Assembly: GCA_015501595.1 (NCBI GenBank)
Contig: JADNRX010000016.1
Location: 1-64,000, forward strand
Reading direction: 5' to 3'
DNA length: 64,000 nt
DNA from: Hymenopellis radicata
Lineage: Eukaryota > Basidiomycota > Agaricomycetes > Agaricales > Physalacriaceae
Both the position numbers and the translations under genes were made by a program. Position 1 is the first letter of the stretch. Every line of letters starts with the position of its first letter. This document shows positions 12,657-24,637 of the stretch, piece by piece. The notes under the pieces are model-generated. The model made no database searches. It saw nothing but the letters and a program-made list of their open reading frames with translations, and was not told the DNA's origin.

Positions 12657-14302
12657 GGTGGACGAGGTTGAGAGGGTATAGTCGTGGATAAAGGTAAGAA
12701 GAACAAAGGCCGGTGCCCCGTTTGTTTGGCAGTAAACAGCGAACAAACAACAATGGGAGTGGGCAGACTATAAACGGCCTGTCAAAGCGCGCGACTGCGC
12801 AGAGAAGACCAGCTTATGCAATGGCAACGAACACAGACAGGTGTTATAGGCAAATGGTGCCCGAAGTTTGGACAGTTCTATCGAGTGTGGCGCAATTTTC
12901 TGGAGAGAAGGCCACGGTACTGCACAAGGGAAATTTATTCAGTACGACATAGAATAATAATTTTGAGGTTACCTGCCGAGGTTATGACTGCGACTGTTCA
13001 CATCGGCGTAACACTTTCGATTGTCTTCGAATAGGACGAACGTGGATTCGTGACGTTACTGCTAGGAAAACACCAGATATGGCGTGCTGTGCCAATGATG
13101 TTGATCGGATCCAGAGGCGACGAGGTACGAGCTAAAGTGCGAGTGGGGGTGGCACTGGAACGGAAGAGCGACCCCGTTAAAAACGGTAAGACAAGCGCAC
13201 CCGTCATTCGAGACCCAGACGGTGCCCCGTGTTGAATCGTAGTTCATGGGATTGTACTGCCCGCCGAAGAGGTATTATCATGGCCGCCTGTTCGGGGCAC
13301 AGCGCATGTTCGCTCGATTTTTATCGCCAAACCCTTCAGCGATGACAAAGGCGCAGAAACAGAATACTTCTGGATGGAGATTGACTCCGCCACCTAACAC
13401 GGTAACCGTCTCTCGTCAGAGCCTGGACTGCATAGTGCACACGAGTACAGAAAACGAAGCGACATTGGATCCCACTTCAGTGATACGCTCAGTGACTATC
13501 ATATTACCGCGACGGAGAAGGAATGTTATTAACATACCGATTGCTACTGCAGTGTTATGACAGTGGAAGAGGATGTTAATTGGATCACTGGTCCGCCGGG
13601 TTTTCGCGCAACAAGGGCAAGGGGCAAAACCGATATGGTGTTGAATGGAACGACGTCGTGCTGGTTCTGATGCTAGGCGAACTGGCAGATATGTATGAAG
13701 TTGGTCAGTGGAAAAGAATGCAAGGACAATTTTCTGACCTGTGTTACGGTTTAGTCAAACTTCAAAGTGGTGTGTCGGTACGTTTTTTTTTCCCTTTCTA
13801 GCGGCTGCAACGCGTCTGCATAGATTAATCCATATCCGATCGAAGACTCAGAAGCAGGCGAACAGGTCCTGGGGCCACTACATTTTGTGAATGCAACAAG
13901 AGGCATACACTGTTGGCAGAGAGAAAGAGGCACGAATGGGGAATCTGAACCTGACTGGTGTTTGAGGAGGAGATGAACATGATCGAGGCGGGAAGGAAAA
14001 CCCCTGAAAAACGGGAGCAGTAGTACATTCCGCTTTTGGACGACTGTTGACCTCTGTTGGCTCTCACCGATGCTTGTAGCCGCCATAGAACATGTCGGTT
14101 ATCTAGTTGCTTGCTGTCCTGCGTGAAACGCGTCGCCTATCTTCATTGCTGTCTTCATCAAGTCTGGACAAGCAAACGAATGTGCAAGTTCTAATGACAA
14201 AGGTAGATTAGTGATAGGTACAAAGTACAGATGTGGTGGTGGTTATGCAGCATGAGCTGGGATATATACTATACATCAATAAATCAGGGGAAAGGACTAC
14301 TT
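12657..14302. other. Long gap with no convincing gene
   Basis: Several short open frames occur (for example 13246-13560 and 13580-13801, both +), but none shows a known motif, a clear exon series or strong codon signal. A sequence TTTATAGTC on the minus strand about 110 bases upstream of the gene ending at 11787 could serve as its TATA-like element. A spliced unknown gene cannot be excluded. Confidence 0.35.
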
Positions 14303-15771
14303 TTATGGGTCAGCTGAGGTAGCAGCTCGATCGAGGAAGGGAGGAGGATCGCGTTTGGCCTTAGTCGTGGAATGGCTGGACTGCATGGTTCCGTGACTGC
14401 TATGTGGGAGCACGAGGATGTCAGGGCGAGTGGCGTTGTCAAAAGAAATAGCCGTGTTAGCAGTGTGTTCGGTACTACCAGCACGCCACTGGAGCTCGGT
14501 CGAAACATTGGAAATATATTCGTCACAGAGACTTCGCCCTTGACTAACGCGGATGATGATGCTAGAAAACTGAGAGCAGACAGTCAAACCATTGTATGAG
14601 GTAGTGAGAATAGAACACGTACCACGATACCCTGATGTGGAGTAAAATGATAGTAGTTAGTTCGATTCTCGTCCTTGTACGTCCGACGTACAGTAACCGG
14701 AACAGACTACGAATCGCGATAAGTAAATGGAGGAGTCCTGCTGGAGAGTTCACGTACCAGATCCGTGAAGATATAGACGGAGAAGGATTTAGACGTGAGG
14801 GTAATGATTTGGCAGAGTGAAATGAGGGTATAGATAGAGGCTGAGAAGACAATGAACTCTCATCGTGATGAGAGGGAGAAGAGGTTTACCTGATTCCACG
14901 ATGAGGGTGATTACACGCGCAAAGGAACCATCGAGCCTCGTTCCCTTGTTGAGGCTCAGAATTCGGTAAGCGATGAGTCCTGTGGGCATAGAACGTAAGA
15001 GAGAAACAGCAAGACAAGATGGGATATACCAGTGCACATAACGTTGAGGAGTGCTGTCAAAACGCGAAAGACGGTTACGGACACGACAATATCGGTGGGA
15101 AAGCCTCTGATTCCGCTGAAGACAGAAAGACAATAAATCCACCAAATCCCGGAGGCTACAAATGAGATTTCCGTTGAGAAAGGCCGGTCATGTGGCTCAC
15201 CGACATCGGTTAGGGATACGAGGAGAGGAACCGCCATGATTTTGAGACTATTATGCCATACGGTGGATGTGCGATATATCTGGGATAGGAAGTGAGCATG
15301 CCATGGAGGGACAGTGTATAGGGTGGCTTCACTAGGAACGAATCTGCTACGAGTGTGACCAGAACGTAGACGATGTTGACAAGTAGGCTAATTGGCGAGC
15401 TGTAACCTCCCAAGTTGATAATGCCCCTACTGACGTTGGCATATTGCCAGGCGTTAATGGCTCGCGCAGCGCTACCTATGCACCGCTACGGTAAATGAGA
15501 TAGATAGGGCAATATGGCTACTAGTAAGCACTTACTACGTTAATCAACACGAAGAGTGACATGTGCGTGGCAGTCAGATAGGTATGTCCACGACCGGCTT
15601 TATGCATCGCATACACAAGCTTGCTACAGGGGAAAGCGACTGAGAGATAGATGCCTAAAATTGGACTCGGTCAGCATCGAGGTACTGCGCCACCAAAGGA
15701 TTCGACGTGCCATAGAAGAATATGGAAGTGAATGATGATACAAGGGCAGCATCATTGCCGTCCAGCGCCAT
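14303..15771 (-). CDS. Fungal multi-pass (about 7-TM) membrane protein, unknown function
   Basis: The gene is spliced and read on the minus strand from MALDGNDAALVSSFTSIFFY (ATG at 15771) to the stop at 14303. Exon pieces join across short GT-AG introns: IYLSVAFPCSKLVYAMHKAG, then INAWQYANVSRGIINLGGYS and LLVNIVYVLVTLVADSFLIY, then RTSTVWHNSLKIMAVPLLVS, then PTGLIAYRILSLNKGT and ITLIVES, and finally SIIIRVSQG with a hydrophilic tail ending AATSADP. The order of helices and the ADSFL-YR and TLIVES motifs match a large basidiomycete family of uncharacterised seven-helix proteins. Ligand and role are unknown. Exact splice sites in the middle (14590-14870) are not settled. Confidence 0.65.
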
Positions 15772-16102
15772 GAGGAGCAGAGGGTGGCATTGGAGTGGTA
15801 CGAGTGATATATAGAGAGAAGAGAGGGGAGGATGTCATGTCATGGGGACCTAGGCTTCCTCCTGCGATCATGTCCATTTCCCCCTTGCTTTCTTGGCGTT
15901 TTTTGGCGATAAAATTGCGGGCAGAAGCAACGAAGCAAGATTCGCAGGCTTCTCATTGTAGAACGAAGCGTGGCACGATTCCAAAGCGGAGGATTTCCCA
16001 ATTGGGCTGCCCGCCAAATATACGTCAAGTCGGTCCTCATTCGGCAATCGGCGCTCTCTTTTCACCTTCATGATCGCGCGCTAACCTGTTGTTTTATTCG
16101 AC
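15772..16102. other. Intergenic and DPH3 promoter region
   Basis: From about 15985 the sequence is shared with the upstream regions of the second DPH3 (63761-63880) and of the DPH3 fragment (59642-59785). The conserved part includes CCAATTGGGC, a CCAAT-type motif, about 110 bases before the ATG. No further gene was seen. Confidence 0.5.
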
Positions 16103-16485
16103 ATGGGTGCCTACTACGACGAAATCGAGATCGAGGACATGGTATGGGATGCGGACAAGCGTGTCTACCACTATCCCTGTCCATGTGGAGACCGCTTTGA
16201 GATTTCTCGAAAGCAGCTGGCGGACTATGAAGATATTGCGACGTGCCCCAGCTGTAGCCTTATTATCCGTGTGATCTATGATCCGGTACGTTCGGGCTTG
16301 TTCTAGGAGATGCTATGAGCTGATGGAAAATGTAGCTTGATTATGAAGACTACGAGGAGGAGGAGGAGGAGGAGGAGGAAGAGGAAGAGGAAGATGGAGA
16401 GGAAGAATCAACGAGCAGTGGCGATGAGCTCGAAGACGCCATGGACAAGCTTACTGTCTCCGATGCCACAACGGAGACCCATTAA
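16103..16485 (+). CDS. DPH3: Diphthamide biosynthesis protein 3 (CSL zinc-finger), copy 1
   Basis: Exon 1 (16103-16285) and exon 2 (16336-16485) are split by a 50-base GT-AG intron and give 110 residues. The CSL domain is complete: [16 protein letters not shown], then [14 protein letters not shown], then [14 protein letters not shown], with the two CxC/CxxC pairs that bind one metal ion. DPH3/Kti11 donates electrons to the radical Dph1-Dph2 step of diphthamide synthesis on elongation factor 2, and in yeast also works with Kti13 and Elongator in tRNA wobble modification. The tail is a run of about 15 acidic residues and ends [12 protein letters not shown], as usual for fungal orthologues. A second complete copy lies at 63393-63760. 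Confidence 0.95.
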
Positions 16486-18168
16486 TCGTCCCCATATATC
16501 GGCACTGTCATCCTCCGTCCTTCGTTTCCCAGTTGTCATTCAGATGTATGTCTTTCCGCGCGTCATTATGCCCTGCTGACGGTTTCTCCAGTACTCACGT
16601 CTGTGCTGCCTCAGTTTCTGCTGCTACCTTGGTGGATGTCTTTCCCCGTCCCTGTTCAAGCAGCCACTTTCCCAACCCTTCTGGTTCCCATATATCATCA
16701 CCGCTCTTTTGCCACACCACCCCTTCACACCCTGCATTCGTGCTCCGCGACAAGAGACCTCGTCGTGTTGATGTAGGTCCCAGGGCTCACTTTGCTTTTA
16801 CGCGCAGGATGGCGGGACCAACCCAGGCGACCTAGTGCCCCAATATGGTTCTTCGCAGATATCGACCCGCATAACCACAGCCACCGACCACGCTGCTATC
16901 GGCTCCACGCCGAGTCGATGTACGCTCAATGAAGCGCCACTTGCATGCGCCCGCCCGGATCACTAAAAGCCTACCTTACAGTAGATCTCGACTCTCCGGG
17001 TTCTCGTTCCACTTGACGTAGTCGCTTGACCTGCGGGCGTCGTCTTGCGAGTTTTCCCATTCGGCAGTCGTTCTACACCGCCTTTCTTTCATAAACCTGG
17101 GCAAAAGACGTGTTATCCGCCGTTGGTTTGGAGTATATTAAATACAAGGTCTGCACGCTTTCCGTTACCATTCGCTCTCTCATCCTGATACTTACTATCC
17201 AGGATAGACGCGCCGTTTGTCTAAACGCTCCACCTGGCTGCTCCGCTACCAGACGACATCTGCTAGCCAACGTACTCATATCAGCGAGACGTCATCAGGG
17301 CCGATATCCATTCTCATATCTCGTGCATAACTAGAAACAGTTGTATCAGGTCATCCCATTATCCATTATCAAAATGTGCCTACGTGTTCAACGACATCTG
17401 GCCTCAAGTTAAATCTGTCCTATCACCTCCGACAGATTCGACCGCTTTTCGTTCAATTCCCTGCAGTACAAGATACTGTCGACGGCTGACTGTGTCCACA
17501 ATTGAGGAGTCGATGTGGTCGGTGGGCGTTGAACCAAACGGGACCGCGCGGCCTACTTCGGTCGTGTCTGGTACCTGCAGCGCCCGAACACTTTGCCTTG
17601 GCTTGAGGATAGCACACTTCGTGGGTCGGCGCCCGTCTCAACATGTGGCATCATCGAGATTCTCGTCAAATCAGCTGCATTGTATGCAGTCGATTAGACC
17701 GTAATGCGAGAACGGTGAGTCTTCAGTGCATTTGCTTGTCGACGATACTAATTCGTACTGCTAGGGTATTGCGCCTACCCTCAGCATTACCCGAGTGATG
17801 GCCGGACACTGGTGCCCAGACGATTCGTGGTCCTTCGCTCCCTCATATGCGCTCTACGATGTCCGAATCTTTGCAATTCGCCAGCGCGCCGAGCTACGAC
17901 ACGTGGAAGGGACACACCATTGCGAATTAGGTTGAAGACGAGGCAAAGATGGAGATGCGCGCCAAGCCGAAGCGCCAGTCAGACAATAAGCCATCTGCGG
18001 GGAAGCTCTGAGATGGGGGAAGTCGTCACCTGAAAGCTGGGACTAGTTATAATGGGGACCGTTTATTTCTGGGAGATGCTACATAGTGGGGAACGTAGCA
18101 TGGCGGATTGGATATAATCGACGCGCTATGAAGAGAGAACCAGTGAAAGTCATCATGATGACGAAGGC
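16486..18168. other. Spacer within the inverted duplication, no gene assigned
   Basis: The region is conserved with 61740-63392 in inverted orientation. A frame such as VGLEYIKYKVC followed by an intron-like GT..CAG (17150-17205) is preserved in both copies, but no protein family or full exon chain could be recognised. Confidence 0.4.
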
Positions 18169-18791
18169 TTGGCTGGGGTGTTTGCATTCGCGCGTCGATG
18201 TCCACGCCTGGCATTACGCACGCCATTCCTAGACCTATTGGCTACTCATGCCCGGACTTGCTTTGTCCATCCATCTTGGCTTTGCTTCACGACCGAAAGC
18301 ACAAGCACGACGAGAAGGAGGACTGCGATGACGAGAAGGAGAAGAAGAAGCACCACGAGAAGGAGAAGAACAAGCACGACGAGAAAGAGAAGGACAAGGA
18401 CGACAAGAGGTACAAGCGTCATGATAAGGACGAGAAGGAGGACAAGGACAAGGATGACAAGAAGGAGAAGGATAAACATGATGAGAAGGAGGACTGCGAT
18501 GACGAAAAGGACAAGGACAAGCACGACAGGAAGGAGAAGGATAAGCACGACGGGAAGGAGAAGCACGACAGGAAGGAGAAGCATGACAGGAAGAAGAAGG
18601 ATAAACACGACGAGAAGGAGGACTGCGATGACGACAAGGAGAAGGAGAAGAAGAAGCATGACTGGAAGGTCAAGCGCGACGGGAAGGAAAAGCACCACCG
18701 CAAGGGTAAGCACCACGGGAAGGGCAAGCACCACGGGAAGGGCAAGCACCACGGGAAGGACAAGCACCACGGGGAGGACAAGCACTACTAG
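18169..18791 (+). pseudogene. Truncated Lys/Asp/Glu/His-repeat gene lacking its signal-peptide exon
   Basis: From about 18290 to the stop at 18789-18791 the frame encodes repeats of the type KEKDKHDEKEDCDDEKEK, then a His-rich end (KGKHHGKGKHHGKDKHH). It matches exon 2 of the intact gene at 59964-61047. The first exon with the secretion signal, the intron and the promoter with TATA box are absent. In their place the frame opens in spacer DNA (MSTPGITHAIPRPIG), and that same spacer text lies upstream of the intact gene at about 61690. I read this as a deletion derivative. If translated from 18198, the product would have no signal peptide. Confidence 0.7.
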
Positions 18792-19952
18792 TCATCATGC
18801 TTCTAACTTATATATATGTACCACGGACTTCTTGCTGCTCTGGCGCTTCACTTACGCCGGCCAGCATGGACACCCAGTTGTATTTATTGGCATTGTCGTA
18901 GCAGTACCGCGTTGCAGTCATATCAAAACTTCTTCATGTGGCAAAACAGCGAAACTAAGTACACTGTCAAGACACTTTGGCTTAAACATTCGATGGGTTT
19001 GTCAAGTTGTGGAGGGCCATTCGGATGAATGTTCAAGTCGAGACGCCATGTTCATCCAAGGCAGAAACATACAGTGAATTCAATAACCTACGTTTTTGTC
19101 ACTTGCAAGGCGGTATACTCAGATGGAATAGCATCAATCGTCGCCTTTGTGTGGCCAAGAAGGAGGCGAGAAGGATGAGGAAGACGTTTCGCATGGTTGT
19201 TGAGAAGGTGTGGCAGGTAATGAAGTTCAAGGTATTGACGAGTTGATATGTCGACGTTGGAGTTTGTAGAGTATGTGCAGCATTGGTCGCGCTTTTACTA
19301 TACTTGCATCCTCGAGAGTTTGGGCGAGGCGCGGCTCCTAATTGGAAGACGGTGTCGATGAATGTATCACCCATCAACCAGTAGTACGTTGAATCCAGTC
19401 ACAATTATAACAGAACCAATTGAGGTGTGGGCAAAGTTCGCGTGTTTGGTTTCATTCTGTTATACTGCCTGTTACTCCTTGTCCCGCGCTTTCGTTGCGG
19501 TAAATTTCCTGTTGGTAATCGATGAACGCGACGTTAACTTGAAGTCCAACCCCGGTACAGCTTTGAATACCTCAAACTGAAATGGCCCTACTGTGTAAGC
19601 GTTGTTGTTTCAATATCTAATTTCGGCTGGGCCTGCTTGAGAGGCGCATAACTCGGCGGTTTTCCTTGTCATGACCAAGGGACGCCGACTCTCGAGAGTT
19701 CTTCCTCCTCCTCCATTGACTCGGTCAGCGAAGATGTCGGGAAGCGCGCGGTGAAGAGCCGTGGGCTGTGGCCGGTAGCTTCCACTCTATGATACACTTT
19801 TTTATACCTACCATGTTTCCGATGTCTCTTCGCTTCCTGGTCGACGCACTGAAATGTCCACACATCGAATTCAGCAACGCTACAATCTTAATGTACAATA
19901 AGTATTATAGAAAAATAACAACCACCTACTTTCATACAGTAAACTAGAAACG
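18792..19952. other. Intergenic, no gene seen
   Basis: The first 170 bases are the conserved 3' flank of the repeat-protein gene (TATATATATGTACCACGG). Beyond 18960 similarity to the right arm stops. Short frames at 19007-19246 (+) and 19669-19863 (-) have no recognisable motif. Confidence 0.4.
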
Positions 19953-21786
19953 CTAGCTATGCCGTCTCACAATATCCTGGACCAAACTAGCGTACTGATC
20001 CTCCGTCATGTGCGTATTCAGCGGTATCCTTTGCTGGCTCTCATTGGCCCTCCCCAGATGCCTATCCATTAGTGAACGCAATCCCGCCATATTAAATGGC
20101 TTCCTCAAAACATCGTTCATCCCGGCCGCATAGTACGTCGCAACTGCCTCCTGCTGAGCAAGCGAGGTCATAGCAATAATAGGTGTCCTGTGATTGGATC
20201 GTCGTATAATCCGCGTCGCCGCCACGCCGTCCATGCTGGGCATAACAACGTCCTGCACCATGCACGTAAACGATGAGGAACATGAAGGAAGAGGCAACGC
20301 TATACTCACCATCAGAACAATATCATACCGCTCCTCGGCCATCTTCTGCACTGCCTCGGCCCCATCTACCGCGACATCAAATGCGTATCCCAGCGTCTGC
20401 AGCAACCTCCCGACCACTCCTCGAGTAACGTCGTCATCGTCTACCACAAGTACATGCGGCGGGAAGGTCCCAAGGGGAACAATCGTATTCTGCTGAAGCG
20501 GAGCAGACGGCATGACCATCTCATCGTCTTCCTCCTCTTGCCCGGCTTCTTGTTCACTAGCATCAGCGTGTGTCATATAAAGTTCGGGACCACGACGAGC
20601 ATTACCACGTAGCTCCGCCCTCCGCCTGTTCAGTACCGCAATGCGCCGTCGCAGGTCTGCATGCTCATCATCCCCAGCCCACGCAGTTGGAGACGATGAT
20701 GAGTAACTGGACTCCGATGTCGGGTTGACGCCAACAATCAAAGGATCCGTCTGATGTGCTGTCGACGAAGCCCCCGAATAGTCGCTCACAGTCCAGGACA
20801 GACCGGACCCAGACGCGGCTGCATCACTGCTACCAGAATGAATAGAAGAGGTCGTGTCGGCAGTAGACAGCGCCTGTGTCTGCCCCGCCTGTATGATATA
20901 ATGGATCAGAGTCTGTGTCAGCCTGTCTTGCTGTGCCATCCTCTGCTGAAGCCCAACCAGCTCTTCTAGCACATCGTGATAGTTCTTCTCCAGATCTTGT
21001 ATGTGCGCAGACATAGCCTTTTGGGTGTCGGCGATATCTTGTATCTGGGATTCCAGATCGACCGTGTCGGTAAGTGAAGCTGAATTCTGGGTCCCTGAGA
21101 CAACAGACGCGTACGAGCGCCGCGGTACAGTGACTTTACGCTTGATTTTGTGTAGAGCGCCAAGCCCGTCCGAGCGAAAGTCGGGATGGCGGAACGTCGA
21201 ACTCTACACGTCAAAATGCTGATTAGAACGTCAGGCAATTCGAAAGAGGACCAACGCACGTTGTCGGTATCCTCCGCGCCTTCTTTAGCCGAGACCTTGT
21301 GAAAGTCATACTTATTGAGCTGGCGCACGAAGGATGAAAAGTTCTGGTGCTTGTATGTCCGAGGTAGAACGGTCCTAGAAAACTCGGTCACATTCTTGAC
21401 CACAAATGCATCGCCCTGGGGCGTCCAAGACACAACATGCTGGAAGGAATTGTCCTGTAATATGCTAACACGTTACGTTCAGAAACCATAGAAAGAATTT
21501 TAACGGAACAGTCTTACCGAGCTAGTTTACGGATAAAGTCAGTAGGAGCATCGGCCGTGACAGACCGCGATTGTGTGGCTTCACGGTGTGGTGCCAGTCG
21601 GTGAGCGGGACGCTCCGAGGGTGATGAAGAGGGAGAACGACGCGTAGTCGGTGATCGTACAGCCGTAGTCGTGCCACCTGACGTACTACCACCACGAGAG
21701 GGAGCAGTAGCACCGCGCGTTGATGCCGAAGATGATGAAGGGCGAGGACCATGATGCCGTCGTCTCGATGATTGGGGTGGATCCAT
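19953..21786 (-). CDS. SKN7: SKN7/PRR1-type response-regulator transcription factor
   Basis: Four exons (21518-21786, 21260-21464, 20310-21203, 19953-20252) join in phase to 555 residues. An HSF-type DNA-binding domain lies at about residues 80-180 (DFIRKLARILQDNSFQHVVS, FSSFVRQLNKYDFHKV, STFRHPDF). It is followed by a coiled-coil region (SLTDTVDLESQIQDIADTQK), a Ser/Thr-rich linker, and a receiver domain (VLVVDDDDVTRGVVGRLLQT, LMDVVMPSMDG, IIAMTS, LRKPF). The phospho-acceptor Asp457 is the first codon of the last exon. The acidic pair, Thr and Lys of the receiver are all present. In fungi Skn7 receives phosphate from the Sln1-Ypd1 relay and controls oxidative-stress and cell-wall genes in the nucleus. 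The start at 21786 has context ACAACATGG; the Ser/Arg/Thr-rich N-terminus is specific to this protein. Confidence 0.93.
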
Positions 21787-23870
21787 GTTGTACAATGTCC
21801 AGCGCGATCATGCAAGTGGCGTTTATATTGAAAGATCCTCGTCTCCACTAACATGTTCTCGCTAGCTCTCCTGTGGTCGGGAGGTGGGCTCTGTGGCGGA
21901 CCATGGTCTTTGGGGGCTCTAGACCGCTCCTGGCTGGTCTGTGATTTTGTACTCCATCAGACGGCCTGGCATCTTACGGCACGAGTCTCCGACGCCGGCA
22001 ACGATGTCTGCCAAAAGTATCATTGGAAGTGGAGTCGCAAATTGAAGAGTCCCGAGCAGGACATTCTAACGAACGATGCTTGCTACTTCAAATTAGCTCT
22101 GATGCGGAAATGCACGGCCTTTGGCGCATTGTATGACAGCGCACTATTTTTTCTCGGCGTTCCAGTGAGCAAGTTCATCAATCTAAAAGCGAACGTCTGT
22201 CATAAAGGATCTACACCAGGAAACCTCAGAGACGCGCCTGTAGAGGAGGAGGCATGTATGTCTAGGCCATCGGCCATGTCATCGCATGTTTGTTGGGCGA
22301 CCAAGATAGGTACTATAGCATACCTCCAAGACCGCGTAGTTGCTGATACGCCGCGAGTGATGTCAGCGCAGTGCGATAGGAAAGAATGAGGAACTCACGT
22401 AATGATTGATCGTGTGCTGAATACCGGAGAAGCCTTGTACCGTTACACGAAAAGAAGTAGTGGAGCAGTGACTGTAGGTCCTGTTCTAGCCGTTGTTTGT
22501 CGTACTCGTGGATACTGTAGAAACGGAGTCAAATAATTCCTCGCCATCTCGACTTGCATAATAACACTGGATTGCCCGTGCATCCAGACTCGGTCCACGT
22601 CGTGGCAGTCACGTTCGAAAGGTATATCGTCAAGAAAGCACAGGCACAGCGCCTTCAGCCTTTTCCTCTGAAGCGTCGTGGTGGTAAGAGGTGCAGGGTT
22701 GCCGTTGGCCGGCACCGGCATTATCTGAGAGTACGTTTCATGCTTTTGCTGCAAGTTTAGATGGTCTCTTGAATGCAGATTCATTTCGCACCGGTAGAGC
22801 TCCACTGATGAAACTAAATTGGTAGGTACTAGAAGTGGAGGAAGAGCACCTCGGAACCCGGGCCGAGCCAAACTTGGCTCCCTTCCTGACCATCATGCAA
22901 CTTCAAAAAATCTGTCCTTGTTCACCCTCAGGCTATCGTACGATTTAGTGACTGGTTCTCGTCGGGCTGTCACGGACGCGATTGGTGCAAACTTCCCTTA
23001 TAGCACTCTTTGCTTTGCTAATGGTGCCATCAGTGTGTGCAAGCTCCGAGTCGAGAAATATCCAAGCCGAGACGCGTTTGACCTTCAGTAACCAAGCTGG
23101 CGTGATGGTCCATACCTTCTTCGACCGACGACGCAGCTGTCGTGTTAGGGACGACGCTCCTCTGGCTCTGATCTGTTCCACACGATGTCACGGCAGTCTC
23201 CTCGTTCTATCGTCTCCGTTTTCAGCGCGAGAAGCGGCGAGTTATGACAATTGCTATTTGTCCTCCACGCCATCAGCGTATCAACTGTTGTCGCTGCAAC
23301 ACCGAGGAACTCTTCATTTGTACAACCTCCTGTCCAGGTGAGCTCATTGTTTCTCGATGCAGCGCATTATTAACGAAAATGTAGATTCACACTCTACGAT
23401 AATTCGCACGACTTAACCTTTGGCAATCGCCTATGCTCAGCTCCAGCATCGACTTCCCGCCGAGGTTTTACAAGTCGTCTGCCCACGATCATTTTAATCT
23501 TTAAGAACCCAATCGTCCTTTAGGAAATGCTGCAGGTCGACCGCTCGCCACGTTCTAGTACTGCCCTCAAGCACACCTGACAGCTCTACGCCACAATCTG
23601 ATTGCGCTCCCCACCTTACTCGTCGCCTTTAAAACCGCCGCAGCTGGAAGTTGGCAGAGGTAGGGCACAACGTCAACAATGCTCCCCTGTGTCCATCTAC
23701 CGTCGCTCACACTTCTACTCAGCTCTATCTCTTTCTCCTTGCTGCCTCGTGCCGTCTTTATTATCTGTCGACGCCTCAATAATTTCATGCACAAGTGCTA
23801 CTACCCAAGTATTACATGCCTCCGCTGGACGACGATCCAGTAAGCTCATTGTTGCTTGATACAATACATT
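21787..23870. other. Long intergenic stretch left of the tandem element
   Basis: No coding exon series was recognised on either strand. The stretch 23535-23620 and the right flank 53137-53255 share short diverged blocks (GACCGCTCG, GCCCTCAAG, GCCACAAT), possibly an old duplication. The last bases before the element read ATACAATACATT. Confidence 0.35.
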
Positions 23871-24637
23871 ACTTAGTTTCGATAAAATAGGCCCCTTTAT
23901 CCTTAACGGGACGGCCGATCGTCCTGAGTCTTGCGCCGACTTGCCGGGCACGCGGTCGCACCGCCCCTGCCTGGACCCTTCAATCGATCCCGAACACTGA
24001 TTACGATTGATTCCGGCGTTCATCTTTTCACGTGATTATCTCCCTCAGCGGGCTGCCCTGCTTTGTTTCTGTTCAGTCCGCACGCACACTTGGCGTACAT
24101 GGCTTGTTATTCCCTCGTTCCTCCTTGGAAGACAGCAGCTCAAACCGTTTGAGCAAACATTCGGATGGAACCTGCTCTCGCGACGACTGGCAGTGACATT
24201 GAACCTGCTCTCGCGAAACGACAGCGGAGCAGGTCAGCAACACCACACCTGCTCAACAGGGTGTGGCTCATAGTGGGTAGAGATTTTGCTCATGCACGAC
24301 TTGACCTGCAATTAACGCGTCTCTCAAGCAAAATGTACACCTCGCAACGTTGCGACGAGCGCGCGGCCATTCCCGACTTCCCGCAAGTGCGCGGCCATCC
24401 TCAACTTCTCGCGAGCAATCAGATATGAATTCGGTCCATTCTTACTACCACCTACTACTAGTCCATCGTCCCTACCATCGTCTCTACCACTACTACTAGT
24501 CCATCATCCGGACCACTAGTACTATGCAAACATCTGCGATATGTATTGTAAGAATATACGACTTGTAAGATTTATCAAAGCGAGGCGTAGTATGCTAATT
24601 GTAAGAAAATAGCTTAACTTGGTCAATCTATTGAGTT

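Larger units (their letters stand above)
15985..18960. repeat. Left arm of a 3-4 kb inverted duplication (DPH3 plus Lys/Asp-rich repeat gene)
   Basis: This stretch reads nearly identically on the opposite strand at 59812-63880. It covers the DPH3 promoter and gene, the non-coding spacer, and the repeat-protein gene with its downstream flank. It is shorter than the right arm because about 0.9 kb is missing at 18285, where the spacer (matching 61610) is joined directly to repeat-coding DNA (matching about 60725). The arms face each other across about 41 kb. Confidence 0.8.

Noticed and set aside
16339..16420. GAGGAG trinucleotide run as a separate simple repeat
   Set aside because: It encodes the acidic tail of DPH3, usual for the family.
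18246..18785. Leu/Val-rich 179-residue frame on the minus strand, membrane-like
   Set aside because: It is a shadow of the same repeats in the left arm; the hydrophobic look comes from reverse-read CTT/GTC codons.
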